Source of the DNA: UBA3537 sp049889395
GTDB lineage: Bacteria; Bacteroidota; Bacteroidia; Flavobacteriales; Flavobacteriaceae
NCBI GenBank assembly: GCA_049889395.1
Contig: JBMHDM010000027.1
Coordinates: 1 to 30,771 of the forward strand
Length of the DNA stretch: 30,771 nucleotides
Direction: 5' to 3'
Part shown: positions 7,685 to 16,097 of the stretch, in pieces
Position numbering within the stretch: position 1 is the first letter of the stretch
Layout of the letters: every line of letters begins with the position of its first letter
Program-made: the position numbers and the translations under genes
The notes under the pieces: model-generated
Seen by the model: the letters and a program-made list of their open reading frames with translations, nothing else
Databases searched by the model: none
What the model was told of the DNA's origin: nothing

Positions 7685-9734
7685 TAAACAATTTATCCCC
7701 TTTTACTCCTTTCAAATTTGAAGAACCATCAACGTTTGTTATTAAAAATGCTTTATTTAAGTTTGGTTTTAGCAGGTCAAATTCTTTTTCAGAAAGCTCC
7801 TTTTCTAGCAAAGGAAAAAGCACAACTTGATTAGATACAGACGGATAAAACTCTTGAATTATATTTTTTGAATGAAATTTATCAAACTTTTGCAGTGGGC
7901 TGTCAATAAACACAGGGAATTTTATACCTGACTCATCAACTAGTGCCTTTAAAAGAGCAGTAGCATATAATTGCTGTTCTCCCTTGGAAAGGGTGTCCTT
8001 GCTTATTATATTATCATTTGTATCCAATAAATCAATATCCATTACATCATCCATTATATTAACTCTAACATGAGAAATGAAATCTTTTTTATGCATTAGC
8101 TTTTTCAAGCCAAGTGATATTGATTTTTGTAATGAGTATTTTTTTTCTTGTTTAATCTTGTTGACAAGTACATTAATTTTTTCAAGCAATTTTAATGTGA
8201 CACTGAATTTTTTCTTATCTGTTTCAATTAGGTTAAATTCTTTTTCATATTCAACTCTAACCTTTTTCTGATTGGCATATTTATGTTTTAATATCCCTTG
8301 TTCTTCAATAAGCTGATTCTTTGAATCAACCAAATTTTGAATTTCTGTATCAGCTTGGTTCTTTTCAGATCTGAATTGTTTAGCCAGATGATTATTCTTC
8401 CTAGCTTCGGCCTGTTTTATCTTATTTAATGTTCTACTTAGTAAAGCTCTATTTATTTTTTCAGATTTGACTATTTTATTGAACTGAATTAAAAATGAGG
8501 ATTTAATATTGTCATAAATGGCCTGAAATTCTCGGTGTCTTTGCTCAGAAAATTCAAGAAGTATGTTGCCAGTATTTACATTGGGGCCATTGGTGCTCAG
8601 CTTTTTATTTAGTTCAGAGCTGATTTTTTCTTTGATATCTGTTTTAACTTTTTGGCTAAGGCTTGAGGAAGAAATACTTTTAAAAATATTATCAGAAAAA
8701 GACTTTAATTCCTTTTCAATTAACCGGTTATTGGCATTTAAACTATTAAGCTTACTCTCTTTGTCTAGTTGTTCTTTCAATCTATTTAAATGATGTCCAG
8801 AGAGAACAAGTGGAATTAAATCAAAAAGCTTTTTTAGATCTCCCTTTATTGATTTTACTTCAACTTTTAGTTCATCACGTTTAGCCTTTAATTCTTTTAA
8901 CTCATCTAATGTTATAGAGTTACCCTCACGAATCAATTTCTCTTGAAGACTATCACTTTTACGTTGTAATATTGTCAAGTAAGAATCAATCTCAACTTGC
9001 TTATCATGATTATGACTGATTTGTTTTTCTAAATCAAGTTCTTCTTTTAGATATTCCTCAAGCTTTTCTTTCTGAACTTTTGAAACGCCTTTTCTGTTTA
9101 GCTTTTTTAATAGTGACTCTAAATTTCTTTTTAACTCCTCATATTTCTTAATTCCTAAAACTTCAGAATAGGCTTTGCTTAAACTCCTTAATTCATCTTT
9201 TGATTTAGCTTCAGCTAATGAAACAATCTTTTCAGCATCAAAAAAGAAGAATTTGGCTATCTCTCTAGGTAAGATAAAATCATTAATAAACACCTCATAG
9301 CCAACAGACTTAGTCAATTCATTTTCATCACCATCAATGAGTATTTGTATAGACTCTTTGAGTGATTCTAAATTCAATGTTCTTTTAATAGTAACTGTTT
9401 GACATGGGACTGAGGGGATTAATAAATCTCCTAACTGTATTTCAACAGACATGTGAGAAGATTTATTTTCTAATTTGGTATCTCTATTAATTAATGATTT
9501 TAAATATTGGTCATACCCTCCAGAGTTTCTAATATCTAGTTTGTACTTGTCCTCAACTTGTGACATTAATTTGCCATAAAAACACCATATGAGTGAAGTT
9601 AAAAATGTAGTTTTACCATATCCATTTTTACCAGCAATTAAACTAATATTTTTAGAGCTATTTGAGCAAAGATCAATCTCATTTACACCTCTATAAATTC
9701 TAAAGTTTTCTAATTTAATCTTCTCAATCCTCAT
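7647..9734 (-). CDS. dndD: DNA sulfur modification protein DndD (SMC-like ATPase)
   Basis: A 695-residue ATPase of the DndD family. N-terminal IKLENFRIYRG and Walker A GKNGYGKTT (35-43) are followed by FFFDAEKI near residue 165, long coiled coils, an ABC signature LSKGEQQLYA and Walker B VFIDSPLQKFD. DndD is known to hydrolyse ATP and to help open or nick DNA so that sulfur can replace a non-bridging phosphate oxygen. Unlike the ATPase on the opposite operon it has no central CxxC. It overlaps dndC by 4 bp (ATGA) and dndE by 38 bp, so the three are co-translated. Confidence 0.92.
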   Translation of the reverse strand: MRIEKIKLENFRIYRGVNEIDLCSNSSKNISLIAGKNGYGKTTFLTSLIWCFYGKLMSQVEDKYKLDIRNSGGYDQYLKSLINRDTKLENKSSHMSVEIQLGDLLIPSVPCQTVTIKRTLNLESLKESIQILIDGDENELTKSVGYEVFINDFILPREIAKFFFFDAEKIVSLAEAKSKDELRSLSKAYSEVLGIKKYEELKRNLESLLKKLNRKGVSKVQKEKLEEYLKEELDLEKQISHNHDKQVEIDSYLTILQRKSDSLQEKLIREGNSITLDELKELKAKRDELKVEVKSIKGDLKKLFDLIPLVLSGHHLNRLKEQLDKESKLNSLNANNRLIEKELKSFSDNIFKSISSSSLSQKVKTDIKEKISSELNKKLSTNGPNVNTGNILLEFSEQRHREFQAIYDNIKSSFLIQFNKIVKSEKINRALLSRTLNKIKQAEARKNNHLAKQFRSEKNQADTEIQNLVDSKNQLIEEQGILKHKYANQKKVRVEYEKEFNLIETDKKKFSVTLKLLEKINVLVNKIKQEKKYSLQKSISLGLKKLMHKKDFISHVRVNIMDDVMDIDLLDTNDNIISKDTLSKGEQQLYATALLKALVDESGIKFPVFIDSPLQKFDKFHSKNIIQEFYPSVSNQVVLFPLLEKELSEKEFDLLKPNLNKAFLITNVDGSSNLKGVKGDKLFNEFKKDKDVYAH

Positions 9735-11095
9735 TCCTCAAGCTCTTTCAAAAAGGTTTCAATTCTATTTTCAACATCATTGTGAAGGCCGTATTTGGAA
9801 ATCATTAGGGTTTTGGTTTGCTGCAGAGTCAAGAGATTGTCAATAAGGTTATAGTAAGACATATCTTCTTGACATACATCCTTTAATATTCTTCTTTCGG
9901 TGTCATCCAAAGACTTTATGTTATTTGTACTGATGTCTTTATTAAAAACATCTTTGTATATATCCCCTACATTAAAATCAAAAATCATTTCTCTGCTCCA
10001 AATTACTTGAATTGCAATTAACTCTTGATTAGTTATTAGATTTACATGCGGTTTATCCTTTTGAAGATCCTTTTGAATTTCAAGAAGCTGCTTTAATTTT
10101 TTTGCTCTATACCAATCCCAGTAAGGGCCGTAATTTCTTCCTTCATCAGAAACAGCGTCTTGACCCCCCTTCCTTTTAGGCATTCTGTGCTCATGTAAAT
10201 TACGCTCATCTTGGAGGCTATTCCTAAAATCAAGTAAAGGTGACATCCAGTTTTGTCCATTTTCAATCAATGCAGACATAGACTTATCCTTTTTTACTAC
10301 TGTACATGTCCAACATCCAAATCTACTTTGTCCACATGATGAGTGCTCTTTATTGGTTACCACAGTAGGACATTCATAATCATCAGCACTTGCATCTGAA
10401 TAAATTTGAAAAAGAATAGAATTGTCAAAACCCCAAGGGGATGGTATAGCATTTATTAAGTACCAAACTTCTTCAAGCATTAATTCTTTTATTGGAGCAT
10501 AAACATATGTATTAGCTGTTGTATTATGCTTTGAGAGTCTCTTGCCTTCAATTTCATGTTTACGCATAGAACGCTCTCTAGTAGAGCTTTCATCATATCT
10601 TGTACCAAGTAGCACTATTGCCTCACCTTTTTCATCTATTTGTTCCAATAGAAAATTAGATGTTGGTCTTATCTTTAATTTATCAGTACACCACCTGAAA
10701 GTATTATTTGGCACTGGGTAACCTTTGCCTAAAACATTGATCCAAAAAGACTCATCAAGCCTAGGGGTGGTTTTCTTTACTATAATGGGTAGACCCTCAT
10801 TCCTCGCTGCTTCACTTATTTTTGCTAGAACATCTTCAACATAGCTTGAAATAATTGGATTTTCAACCATGGTATCATTACACACAACGTACACAGGTCT
10901 TCTTAACTGAAATGGGTAAGGAGAATTTGTTTTAATCCTTTGTAGCGCAATCCATACTAAAGTCAATAAGGCTGTAGAGTCTTTTCCCCCACTGAACCCA
11001 ATAATCCATGGCCTTTCTGTTGAATCAGCATAAGCATACTGATCAATAAGTTCAGAAATAACACCCTCTATTTTCTTGTTTTTGATTTTCTCCAT
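9731..11095 (-). CDS. dndC: DNA phosphorothioation sulfurtransferase DndC
   Basis: A 454-residue member of the PAPS-reductase/ATP-pyrophosphatase family. The PP-loop SGGKDST occupies residues 35-41. Four cysteines, C242, C254, C261 and C264 (within CGQSRFGCWTC), form the expected iron-sulfur cluster site, and RWCTDKLKIRP near residue 137 is typical of the fold. DndC activates and transfers sulfur supplied by a cysteine desulfurase (DndA or a housekeeping IscS/SufS); no desulfurase gene is in the window, so a general one is presumably used. It is the first gene of the operon and has a TAnnTTTG box at 11105-11112, giving a very short leader. Confidence 0.95.
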   Translation of the reverse strand: MEKIKNKKIEGVISELIDQYAYADSTERPWIIGFSGGKDSTALLTLVWIALQRIKTNSPYPFQLRRPVYVVCNDTMVENPIISSYVEDVLAKISEAARNEGLPIIVKKTTPRLDESFWINVLGKGYPVPNNTFRWCTDKLKIRPTSNFLLEQIDEKGEAIVLLGTRYDESSTRERSMRKHEIEGKRLSKHNTTANTYVYAPIKELMLEEVWYLINAIPSPWGFDNSILFQIYSDASADDYECPTVVTNKEHSSCGQSRFGCWTCTVVKKDKSMSALIENGQNWMSPLLDFRNSLQDERNLHEHRMPKRKGGQDAVSDEGRNYGPYWDWYRAKKLKQLLEIQKDLQKDKPHVNLITNQELIAIQVIWSREMIFDFNVGDIYKDVFNKDISTNNIKSLDDTERRILKDVCQEDMSYYNLIDNLLTLQQTKTLMISKYGLHNDVENRIETFLKELEE

Positions 11096-11104
11096 GACCT
11101 AACT

Positions 11105-11112
11105 CAAATATA
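11105..11112 (-). promoter_or_regulatory. -7 box of dndCDE operon
   Basis: TATATTTG on the minus strand matches the Bacteroidota -7 consensus TAnnTTTG. It lies 9 bp before the dndC start codon, implying a nearly leaderless message. No clear -33 TTG is seen at the usual distance. Confidence 0.5.
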
Positions 11113-11263
11113 ATCTATTTAATTAAAAATAAGAAGAAGATTAGTTAATGATTTGGTGTTTTTTTCAACAAAATTTACATGTAAAATTAACTGTCTATTT
11201 ACTGCCAGTAAAGTGGCAGTGGACGTGTTTTTTTACTAAATTTGAGGTAATGTATCAAGGCAC

Positions 11264-11294
11264 AAAAAAAAAGCCCTACATCTCTGTAAAGCTT
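11264..11294 (-). terminator. Rho-independent terminator after tRNA-Asn
   Basis: On the minus strand AAGCTTTACA pairs with TGTAGGGCTT around a GAGA loop (10 bp with two G-T pairs), followed by a run of T. It begins 4 bp after the tRNA 3' end and marks the boundary between the core tRNA gene and the island. Confidence 0.8.
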
Positions 11295-11297
11295 TTG

Positions 11298-11371
11298 CTC
11301 CTCCTCTTGGGCTCGAACCAAGGACCCTCTGATTAACAGTCAGATGCTCTAACCAACTGAGCTAAGGAGGA
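11298..11371 (-). tRNA. tRNA-Asn (GTT anticodon)
   Basis: The minus strand folds into a 74-nt cloverleaf: acceptor TCCTCCT/AGGAGGA with G discriminator, D-arm beginning TAGCTCAGTTGGTTAGAGC, anticodon arm with GTT in CTGTTAA context, and T-arm CTTGG-TTCGAGC-CCAAG. The 3' CCA is not encoded (GCA follows). It has its own promoter and terminator. Its 3' end faces the dnd island, the side on which integrative elements normally insert. Confidence 0.97.
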
Positions 11372-11393
11372 CTGTTTTTAGCTTGCGCGAGCG

Positions 11394-11424
11394 CAAATAT
11401 ATAGCATTTTTTAGTTTACACCAA
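11394..11424 (-). promoter_or_regulatory. Promoter of tRNA-Asn
   Basis: TATATTTG (11394-11401) with TTG at 11422-11424 and a 20-bp spacer fits the Bacteroidota vegetative promoter TTG-N17-23-TAnnTTTG. Transcription would begin shortly before the tRNA. A TTGCG-CTCG-CGCAA hairpin (11383-11396) overlaps the -7 box. Confidence 0.65.
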
Positions 11425-11439
11425 TAGAATCGAAAAAAT

Positions 11440-12783
11440 TTATTGGCCAAACAATGCCTTAAAAATATCGTTCCCATTGGCAAATAAAACCAGCGCAATC
11501 AAAATGAAAAAGCCAACAGTTTGTGCAACTTCTAAAAACTTGTCCTTTGGCTTACGTCCTGAGACGACCTCGTACAACAAAAACATCACATGACCTCCGT
11601 CCAAGGCTGGAATAGGTAGTAAATTAAGAACGGCCAACATAATGGATAAAAAGGCCGTAATATTCCAAAACGTCTCCCAACTCCAAGTATCAGGGAAAAT
11701 ATCAAAAATGGCCTTAAATCCACCCACGCCTTTGTAAGCCCCTGTACTGGGAGAGAAAATAAGTTTCAACTGTGTCCAATAGGCCGAAATTTGAGACACA
11801 AACCGATTCGAACCAGCTGTTATACTTTCAGAAAAAGAGTATGCTTTTTTAAAAGACTTTAGAAATCCTGCCGCTTCAAAATCCTCCATCAAAACGCTGT
11901 AATAAAACCCGAGGTTGCCTTGCGCAGTGATTTGAACTGGCCTAGATAATTCAACCCCATCACGACTCACAATGAGTTCAACTTGCTGCCCTTTCAATGT
12001 TTCCAACAATGGAACGAGCTGGTCTTGAAATTGTGCCGGTTGACCATCTAAAGACACAAAAACATCCCCCGTTTGAATATCCAATGCTGAATTTACAGAC
12101 TGCTCAGAAAATCGGTCAAAAATAATAGGAGTACGGAAGTCCACCAATCCACGGGATTTACTGCCGCTGAGTTGTCCCAGAAAATCGGTTGGGAATGAGA
12201 CAGTTTGAAGTTCACCCTCCCGTTTGATTATCATTGTTTGTGTTTCTAAAATATAGCGTTTGATATCAGAAAAATTGACAATATCGTTGTCATTTATGCG
12301 CAATATTTGATCTCCATTTTCTAGGCCAAGTTCTTTAAGTACATCATTTTTAATCAAATAACCTCCTCGAACGCATTGAGCGTCCACATCAAAAGACCCA
12401 TAGACAAATGCCATGACTATGTAGACCACCAATGCAATCAAAAAATTTACAGTAACGCCGCCCAGCATAATAATCAATCGCTGCCAAGACGGTTTGGATC
12501 GAAACTCCCAAGGCTGTGGGTCTTGCTTCATTTGCTCGGTGTCCATACTTTCGTCTATCATACCCGAAATCTTTACATAACCCCCCAAAGGCAGCCAACC
12601 TATACCATAGACCGTCTCGCCTATTTTCTTTTTAAACAGTGAATATTTGACATCAAAAAACAAATAAAATTTTTCTACTCGAGTTTTAAATAATTTAGCG
12701 GGGATGAAATGCCCCAGTTCATGCAGAACGATGAGAAATGATAAGCTCAATAAAAATTGAGAGATCTTGATGAAAAATTCCAT
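11440..12783 (-). CDS. rseP: Site-2 protease RseP (M50 membrane zinc metalloprotease)
   Basis: A 447-residue inner-membrane protease that makes the second intramembrane cut of anti-sigma factors and clears signal peptides. The first membrane helix carries the zinc motif HELGH (21-25), and the C-terminal LPIPALDGGH supplies the third zinc ligand region. Two PDZ domains lie between them (around the GLENGDQILRIND and IQTGDVFVSLDG segments), and GGYVKISGM and a second membrane helix follow the active site. An in-frame ATG at 12807 would add eight residues, but the -7 box at 12807-12814 places the transcription start downstream of it, so the ATG at 12783 is chosen. It is a single-gene unit. Confidence 0.95.
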   Translation of the reverse strand: MEFFIKISQFLLSLSFLIVLHELGHFIPAKLFKTRVEKFYLFFDVKYSLFKKKIGETVYGIGWLPLGGYVKISGMIDESMDTEQMKQDPQPWEFRSKPSWQRLIIMLGGVTVNFLIALVVYIVMAFVYGSFDVDAQCVRGGYLIKNDVLKELGLENGDQILRINDNDIVNFSDIKRYILETQTMIIKREGELQTVSFPTDFLGQLSGSKSRGLVDFRTPIIFDRFSEQSVNSALDIQTGDVFVSLDGQPAQFQDQLVPLLETLKGQQVELIVSRDGVELSRPVQITAQGNLGFYYSVLMEDFEAAGFLKSFKKAYSFSESITAGSNRFVSQISAYWTQLKLIFSPSTGAYKGVGGFKAIFDIFPDTWSWETFWNITAFLSIMLAVLNLLPIPALDGGHVMFLLYEVVSGRKPKDKFLEVAQTVGFFILIALVLFANGNDIFKALFGQ

Positions 12784-12806
12784 GGCGTTACTTAAGTTTA
12801 GGAACA

Positions 12807-12838
12807 CAAATGTAGCGGTTTTTTATTCGACAAACAAA
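12807..12838 (-). promoter_or_regulatory. rseP promoter
   Basis: TACATTTG (12807-12814, minus strand) with TTTG at 12835-12838 and a 20-bp spacer matches the Bacteroidota promoter. It decides the rseP start codon at 12783. Confidence 0.6.
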
Positions 12839-12865
12839 ACGTTAAATTATTTGAATTGTATAAGG

Positions 12866-12901
12866 TTTTGTACCAAAATAATTTTGGGTGTCGTACCTTT
12901 G
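12866..12901 (+). promoter_or_regulatory. Promoter of the SCO1-like gene
   Basis: TACCTTTG at 12894-12901 is an exact TAnnTTTG box; a TTTTG at 12866-12870 sits 23 bp upstream, at the loose end of the allowed spacing. Transcription would start near 12907, after the most upstream in-frame GTG. Confidence 0.5.
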
Positions 12902-12917
12902 CATCAAAATAAAATTT

Positions 12918-13592
12918 GTGCTCAAGGTCCTTCAAAAATATAAACTCTTTATCACAACCCTAGCAGTGCTTTCTGTAGTTATCATCACGGCATTTTATAA
13001 CATCCTAAAACCAACCAAAACACTGCCCATTTACCAACCTGCTCAAGTTAATTTTAAATTGGTAGATAGTACCATTCAACACCAAAAAAAATACCACACC
13101 ATTGCCGATTTTAAACTCATCAATCAAAACGGCGACACCATAACTCAAGCCTTTTATAAAGACAAAATCTATGTGGCAGATTTCTTTTTTGCAACTTGCC
13201 AAACCATATGTCCCATAATGACGGATCATATGTATGAAATTCAAAAAAAAACTATTTCTGACCCCGAAATATTATTGCTTTCTCATACGGTTACCCCAGA
13301 GATTGATTCTGTCGCACAGCTCAATCGCTACGCCAAACAGAAGTTGGTTAACGCCTCCAAATGGAATTTAGTCACTGGCGATAAAAAGCAGATTTACGAC
13401 CTAGCTCGAAGGTCCTACCTCGCCGTCAAAACTAGTGGTGATGGTGGCCCCTATGATATGATTCATACCGAGAATTTTATTCTCATCGACAAACAGCGTC
13501 AAATCAGAGGATTTTATGATGGCACCAACCCCGAAGCGGTTGAAACGCTTTTGGAAGATATAAAAACTCTAAAAGCAAGCTACAATAATTAA
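12918..13592 (+). CDS. SCO1/SenC-type copper chaperone, thioredoxin-like
   Basis: A 224-residue membrane-anchored thioredoxin-fold protein. After one N-terminal membrane helix, the copper/thiol motif C94-x3-C98 (ATCQTICP) and the distal H183 (in DMIHTENF) make the three-ligand SCO site. SCO proteins deliver copper to the CuA centre of cytochrome oxidase or act as thiol-disulfide reductants in the periplasm. The frame stays open upstream to a GTG at 12888, but the promoter box lies inside that stretch, so the GTG at 12918 is the first start downstream of the likely transcription start. No ATG is available at the N-terminus. It precedes feoAB but has its own promoter. Confidence 0.88.
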   Translation: MLKVLQKYKLFITTLAVLSVVIITAFYNILKPTKTLPIYQPAQVNFKLVDSTIQHQKKYHTIADFKLINQNGDTITQAFYKDKIYVADFFFATCQTICPIMTDHMYEIQKKTISDPEILLLSHTVTPEIDSVAQLNRYAKQKLVNASKWNLVTGDKKQIYDLARRSYLAVKTSGDGGPYDMIHTENFILIDKQRQIRGFYDGTNPEAVETLLEDIKTLKASYNN

Positions 13593-13600
13593 TCTTTTAT

Positions 13601-13608
13601 TACTTTTG
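13601..13608 (+). promoter_or_regulatory. -7 box of the feoAB operon
   Basis: TACTTTTG matches TAnnTTTG and lies 26 bp before the feoA start. No clear -33 element or Fur box is evident by eye. Confidence 0.4.
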
Positions 13609-13634
13609 ACTTTTTAAAACGATTCTAAATAAGC

Positions 13635-13865
13635 ATGACTTTTTCCATTGCAGATTTAAAAAAAGGCGAACTCGGTGTAATAACAGATAGTTCTTCCAAA
13701 GATATCCCATTGAAGTTGCTAGAGATGGGTTGCCTCCCCGGAAACCAAGTCAAACTGCTGCAACTTGCCCCTTTCTCCGATCCTATGTATTTGGATATTA
13801 ATGATAGTTTTTTGGCGATTCGCAGAGAAACTGCTGCTCTAATATTAATCGATAAAATCAAATGA
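13635..13865 (+). CDS. feoA: Ferrous iron transport protein FeoA
   Basis: A 76-residue SH3-like protein with the family features LKKGELGVI, a central LLEMGCLPGN turn and the C-terminal FLAIRRETAALILI strand pair. FeoA is a cytoplasmic partner thought to modulate FeoB. Its stop overlaps the feoB start by 4 bp (ATGA), the normal coupling for this pair. Confidence 0.93.
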   Translation: MTFSIADLKKGELGVITDSSSKDIPLKLLEMGCLPGNQVKLLQLAPFSDPMYLDINDSFLAIRRETAALILIDKIK

Positions 13866-15964
13866 GCAAGCAGTTAAATGTCGCTTTGATTGGAAATCCC
13901 AACACAGGCAAAACCTCTGTGTTTAATGCACTGACTGGACTTAATCAAAAAGTAGGAAACTACCCCGGGGTTACAGTCGATAAGAAGCAGGGCATTTGTA
14001 AATTTCAAAGAGGTGTCAAAGCTCACATATTAGATCTGCCGGGGACTTACAGCTTAAATGCCTCCTCTTTAGACGAAAATTTAGTCATTGAGTTGCTACT
14101 CAATAAAAATGATAAAGACTTCCCCGATGTTGCAGTTATTGTCAGTGATGTTGAAAACCTAAAGCGAAACTTGTTGTTATTTACACAGGTTAAAGATTTA
14201 AAAATTCCAACCATTCTAGTTATCAATATGAGTGATGTCATGTTGAGAAAAGGAATTTCTCTCGATATCGAACAACTGGAACAGAAACTCCACACTAAAA
14301 TAGCGCTTGTCAGTACCCGAAAAAATACTGGAATTGAAACCTTAAAAAAACTCATTGAGAACTACAAAACCCTTCCAACAGAACAATGTTTGGAAGCGTC
14401 CACTATAGATCCCGATTATTTCAATAGGCTAAAAAATGCCTTTCCAAATCAAGATTTATATAAGCTGTGGCTCGTGATTACACAAGACGTCAATTTTGGA
14501 AAAATTACGAGACAAGAACTTGACGTATCGAAATTTCAAACCAAATCGTCGCAAGAACTCAAACGGTTGCAACAAAAAGAGGCGATTAAACGCTATCAAT
14601 TTATCAATAACGTGCTAAAAGAAGGACAGCATATTGACCAATCTAAAGCCACAGATTTAAGAAGTAAATTAGACAGGATTTTAATCCATAAAGTGTGGGG
14701 ATATGTCATCTTTTTTATCATTTTATTGACCATTTTTCAAGCTATCTACGATTGGGCAACTGTCCCAATGGATCTTATTGACACCACCTTTGCATCGCTA
14801 GCCGACTGGGTCAAAACAACTTTTCCGAATGGAGGTAAACTAACGGACCTGGTGGCAGAAGGCATTGTTTCTGGTATTGGAGGCGTCGTGATTTTTATTC
14901 CGCAAATCGCATTTCTATTTTTGTTTATTGCCATTTTGGAAGAAAGTGGCTACATGAGTCGAGTAGTTTTTTTGATGGATCGAATTATGAGACGATTTGG
15001 GCTGAGCGGGAAAAGTATAGTTCCTCTAATTTCAGGAACTGCTTGTGCTATTCCAGCTGTTATGGCAACTCGAAATATTGAACACTGGAAAGAACGATTG
15101 ATTACCATTTTAGTAACGCCCTTTATGACTTGTTCCGCACGACTTCCGGTGTATCTCATCATCATTGCATTGGTTATCCCGGAAGGATATATTTTTGGTC
15201 TAAATTACCAAGCCCTTACTTTGATGTTATTATATCTTATTGGATTTGGTATGGCAGTGTTTTCAGCTTTTATTCTAGATAAAATAATGAAAACCAATCG
15301 AAAAACATTCTTCGTCGTGGAAATGCCAAGTTATAAATTACCCCTTCTCAAAAATGTATTTATAATGGTAATTGAAAAAACTAAAACCTTCGTGTTGGAA
15401 GCTGGTAAAATCATTTTGGCAATTTCCATAATTTTATGGGTTTTGGCGTCTTATGGTCCTGGTCAAAAATTTAATAATGCAGAAAAAATAGTTGCAGAAA
15501 AATATAATGAAATAACACCAAACGAATTCGAAGATAAAGTCGCTTCTTTCCGTTTGGAACATTCTTATATTGGTATCATTGGTAAAACAATAGAACCCGT
15601 TATTAGGCCATTGGGGTATGATTGGAAAATTGGTATAGGATTAGTAACTTCATTTGCCGCAAGAGAGGTTTTTGTGGGAACACTAGCCACCATTTACAGC
15701 GTAGGAAGTGCTTCCGAAGATGAAAATATTGACACCATAAAATCTAAAATGTCCAAAGAACGATTCGCAAATGGACAACCAGTCTTTACATTTGCCTCAG
15801 GAATATCACTGCTTCTTTTTTATGCGTTTGCGATGCAATGTATGAGTACATTAGCTATTGTAAAGCGAGAAACTAAAAGTTGGAAATGGCCTCTAATCCA
15901 GTTATTTGGCATGAGTACTATTGCATATGTTTTAGCATTAATAGCCTTTCAAATATTAAAATAG
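13862..15964 (+). CDS. feoB: Ferrous iron transporter FeoB
   Basis: A 700-residue inner-membrane Fe(II) transporter with an N-terminal G-protein domain. G1 is GNPNTGKT (11-18), G3 DLPGTYSL, and G4 NMSD. A helical spacer follows to about residue 270, then two Gate domains with the conserved segments EESGYMSRVVFLMD, GTACAIPAV, TPFMTCSARLPVY and, near the end, FAAREVFVGTLATIYS. The length is normal for the family. It sits between feoA and a 42-residue Cys-rich membrane protein, a complete feo operon. Confidence 0.97.
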   Translation: MSKQLNVALIGNPNTGKTSVFNALTGLNQKVGNYPGVTVDKKQGICKFQRGVKAHILDLPGTYSLNASSLDENLVIELLLNKNDKDFPDVAVIVSDVENLKRNLLLFTQVKDLKIPTILVINMSDVMLRKGISLDIEQLEQKLHTKIALVSTRKNTGIETLKKLIENYKTLPTEQCLEASTIDPDYFNRLKNAFPNQDLYKLWLVITQDVNFGKITRQELDVSKFQTKSSQELKRLQQKEAIKRYQFINNVLKEGQHIDQSKATDLRSKLDRILIHKVWGYVIFFIILLTIFQAIYDWATVPMDLIDTTFASLADWVKTTFPNGGKLTDLVAEGIVSGIGGVVIFIPQIAFLFLFIAILEESGYMSRVVFLMDRIMRRFGLSGKSIVPLISGTACAIPAVMATRNIEHWKERLITILVTPFMTCSARLPVYLIIIALVIPEGYIFGLNYQALTLMLLYLIGFGMAVFSAFILDKIMKTNRKTFFVVEMPSYKLPLLKNVFIMVIEKTKTFVLEAGKIILAISIILWVLASYGPGQKFNNAEKIVAEKYNEITPNEFEDKVASFRLEHSYIGIIGKTIEPVIRPLGYDWKIGIGLVTSFAAREVFVGTLATIYSVGSASEDENIDTIKSKMSKERFANGQPVFTFASGISLLLFYAFAMQCMSTLAIVKRETKSWKWPLIQLFGMSTIAYVLALIAFQILK

Positions 15965-15968
15965 TGTT

Positions 15969-16097
15969 ATGACTGTAACATCTGAAAATACCATCATATT
16001 ATTGCTTCTAGTTGCTGCGGTATTCTTTTTGTTTAGAAAAAAAATTCTAAAACAATCAAAGGGTAAAAATTGTGGTGGCAACAATTGTGACTGTTAG
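15969..16097 (+). CDS. FeoB-associated Cys-rich membrane protein, 42 aa
   Basis: Four bases after feoB an ATG opens a 42-codon gene: a single hydrophobic helix (residues about 9-22), then basic residues and a terminal cluster of four cysteines in NCGGNNCDC... order (C35, C40, C42 plus the Gly-rich linker; three cysteines in all). This is the usual form of the small membrane protein that follows feoB in many bacteria and may pass or sense iron. Its stop overlaps the stop of the convergent ZIP gene by 3 bp. Confidence 0.8.
   Translation: MTVTSENTIILLLLVAAVFFLFRKKILKQSKGKNCGGNNCDC

Noticed and set aside
11171..11182. TTTACATGTAAA palindrome in the gap upstream of dndC
   Set aside because: Short AT-rich palindromes are common in this base composition and it has no second copy in the window that I could find.
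11148..11336. Plus-strand 62-codon frame across the island boundary
   Set aside because: It runs through the tRNA terminator and into the tRNA-Asn gene on the other strand and has no protein-like character.
12376..12642. Plus-strand frame inside rseP
   Set aside because: Antisense shadow of a well-conserved protease gene.
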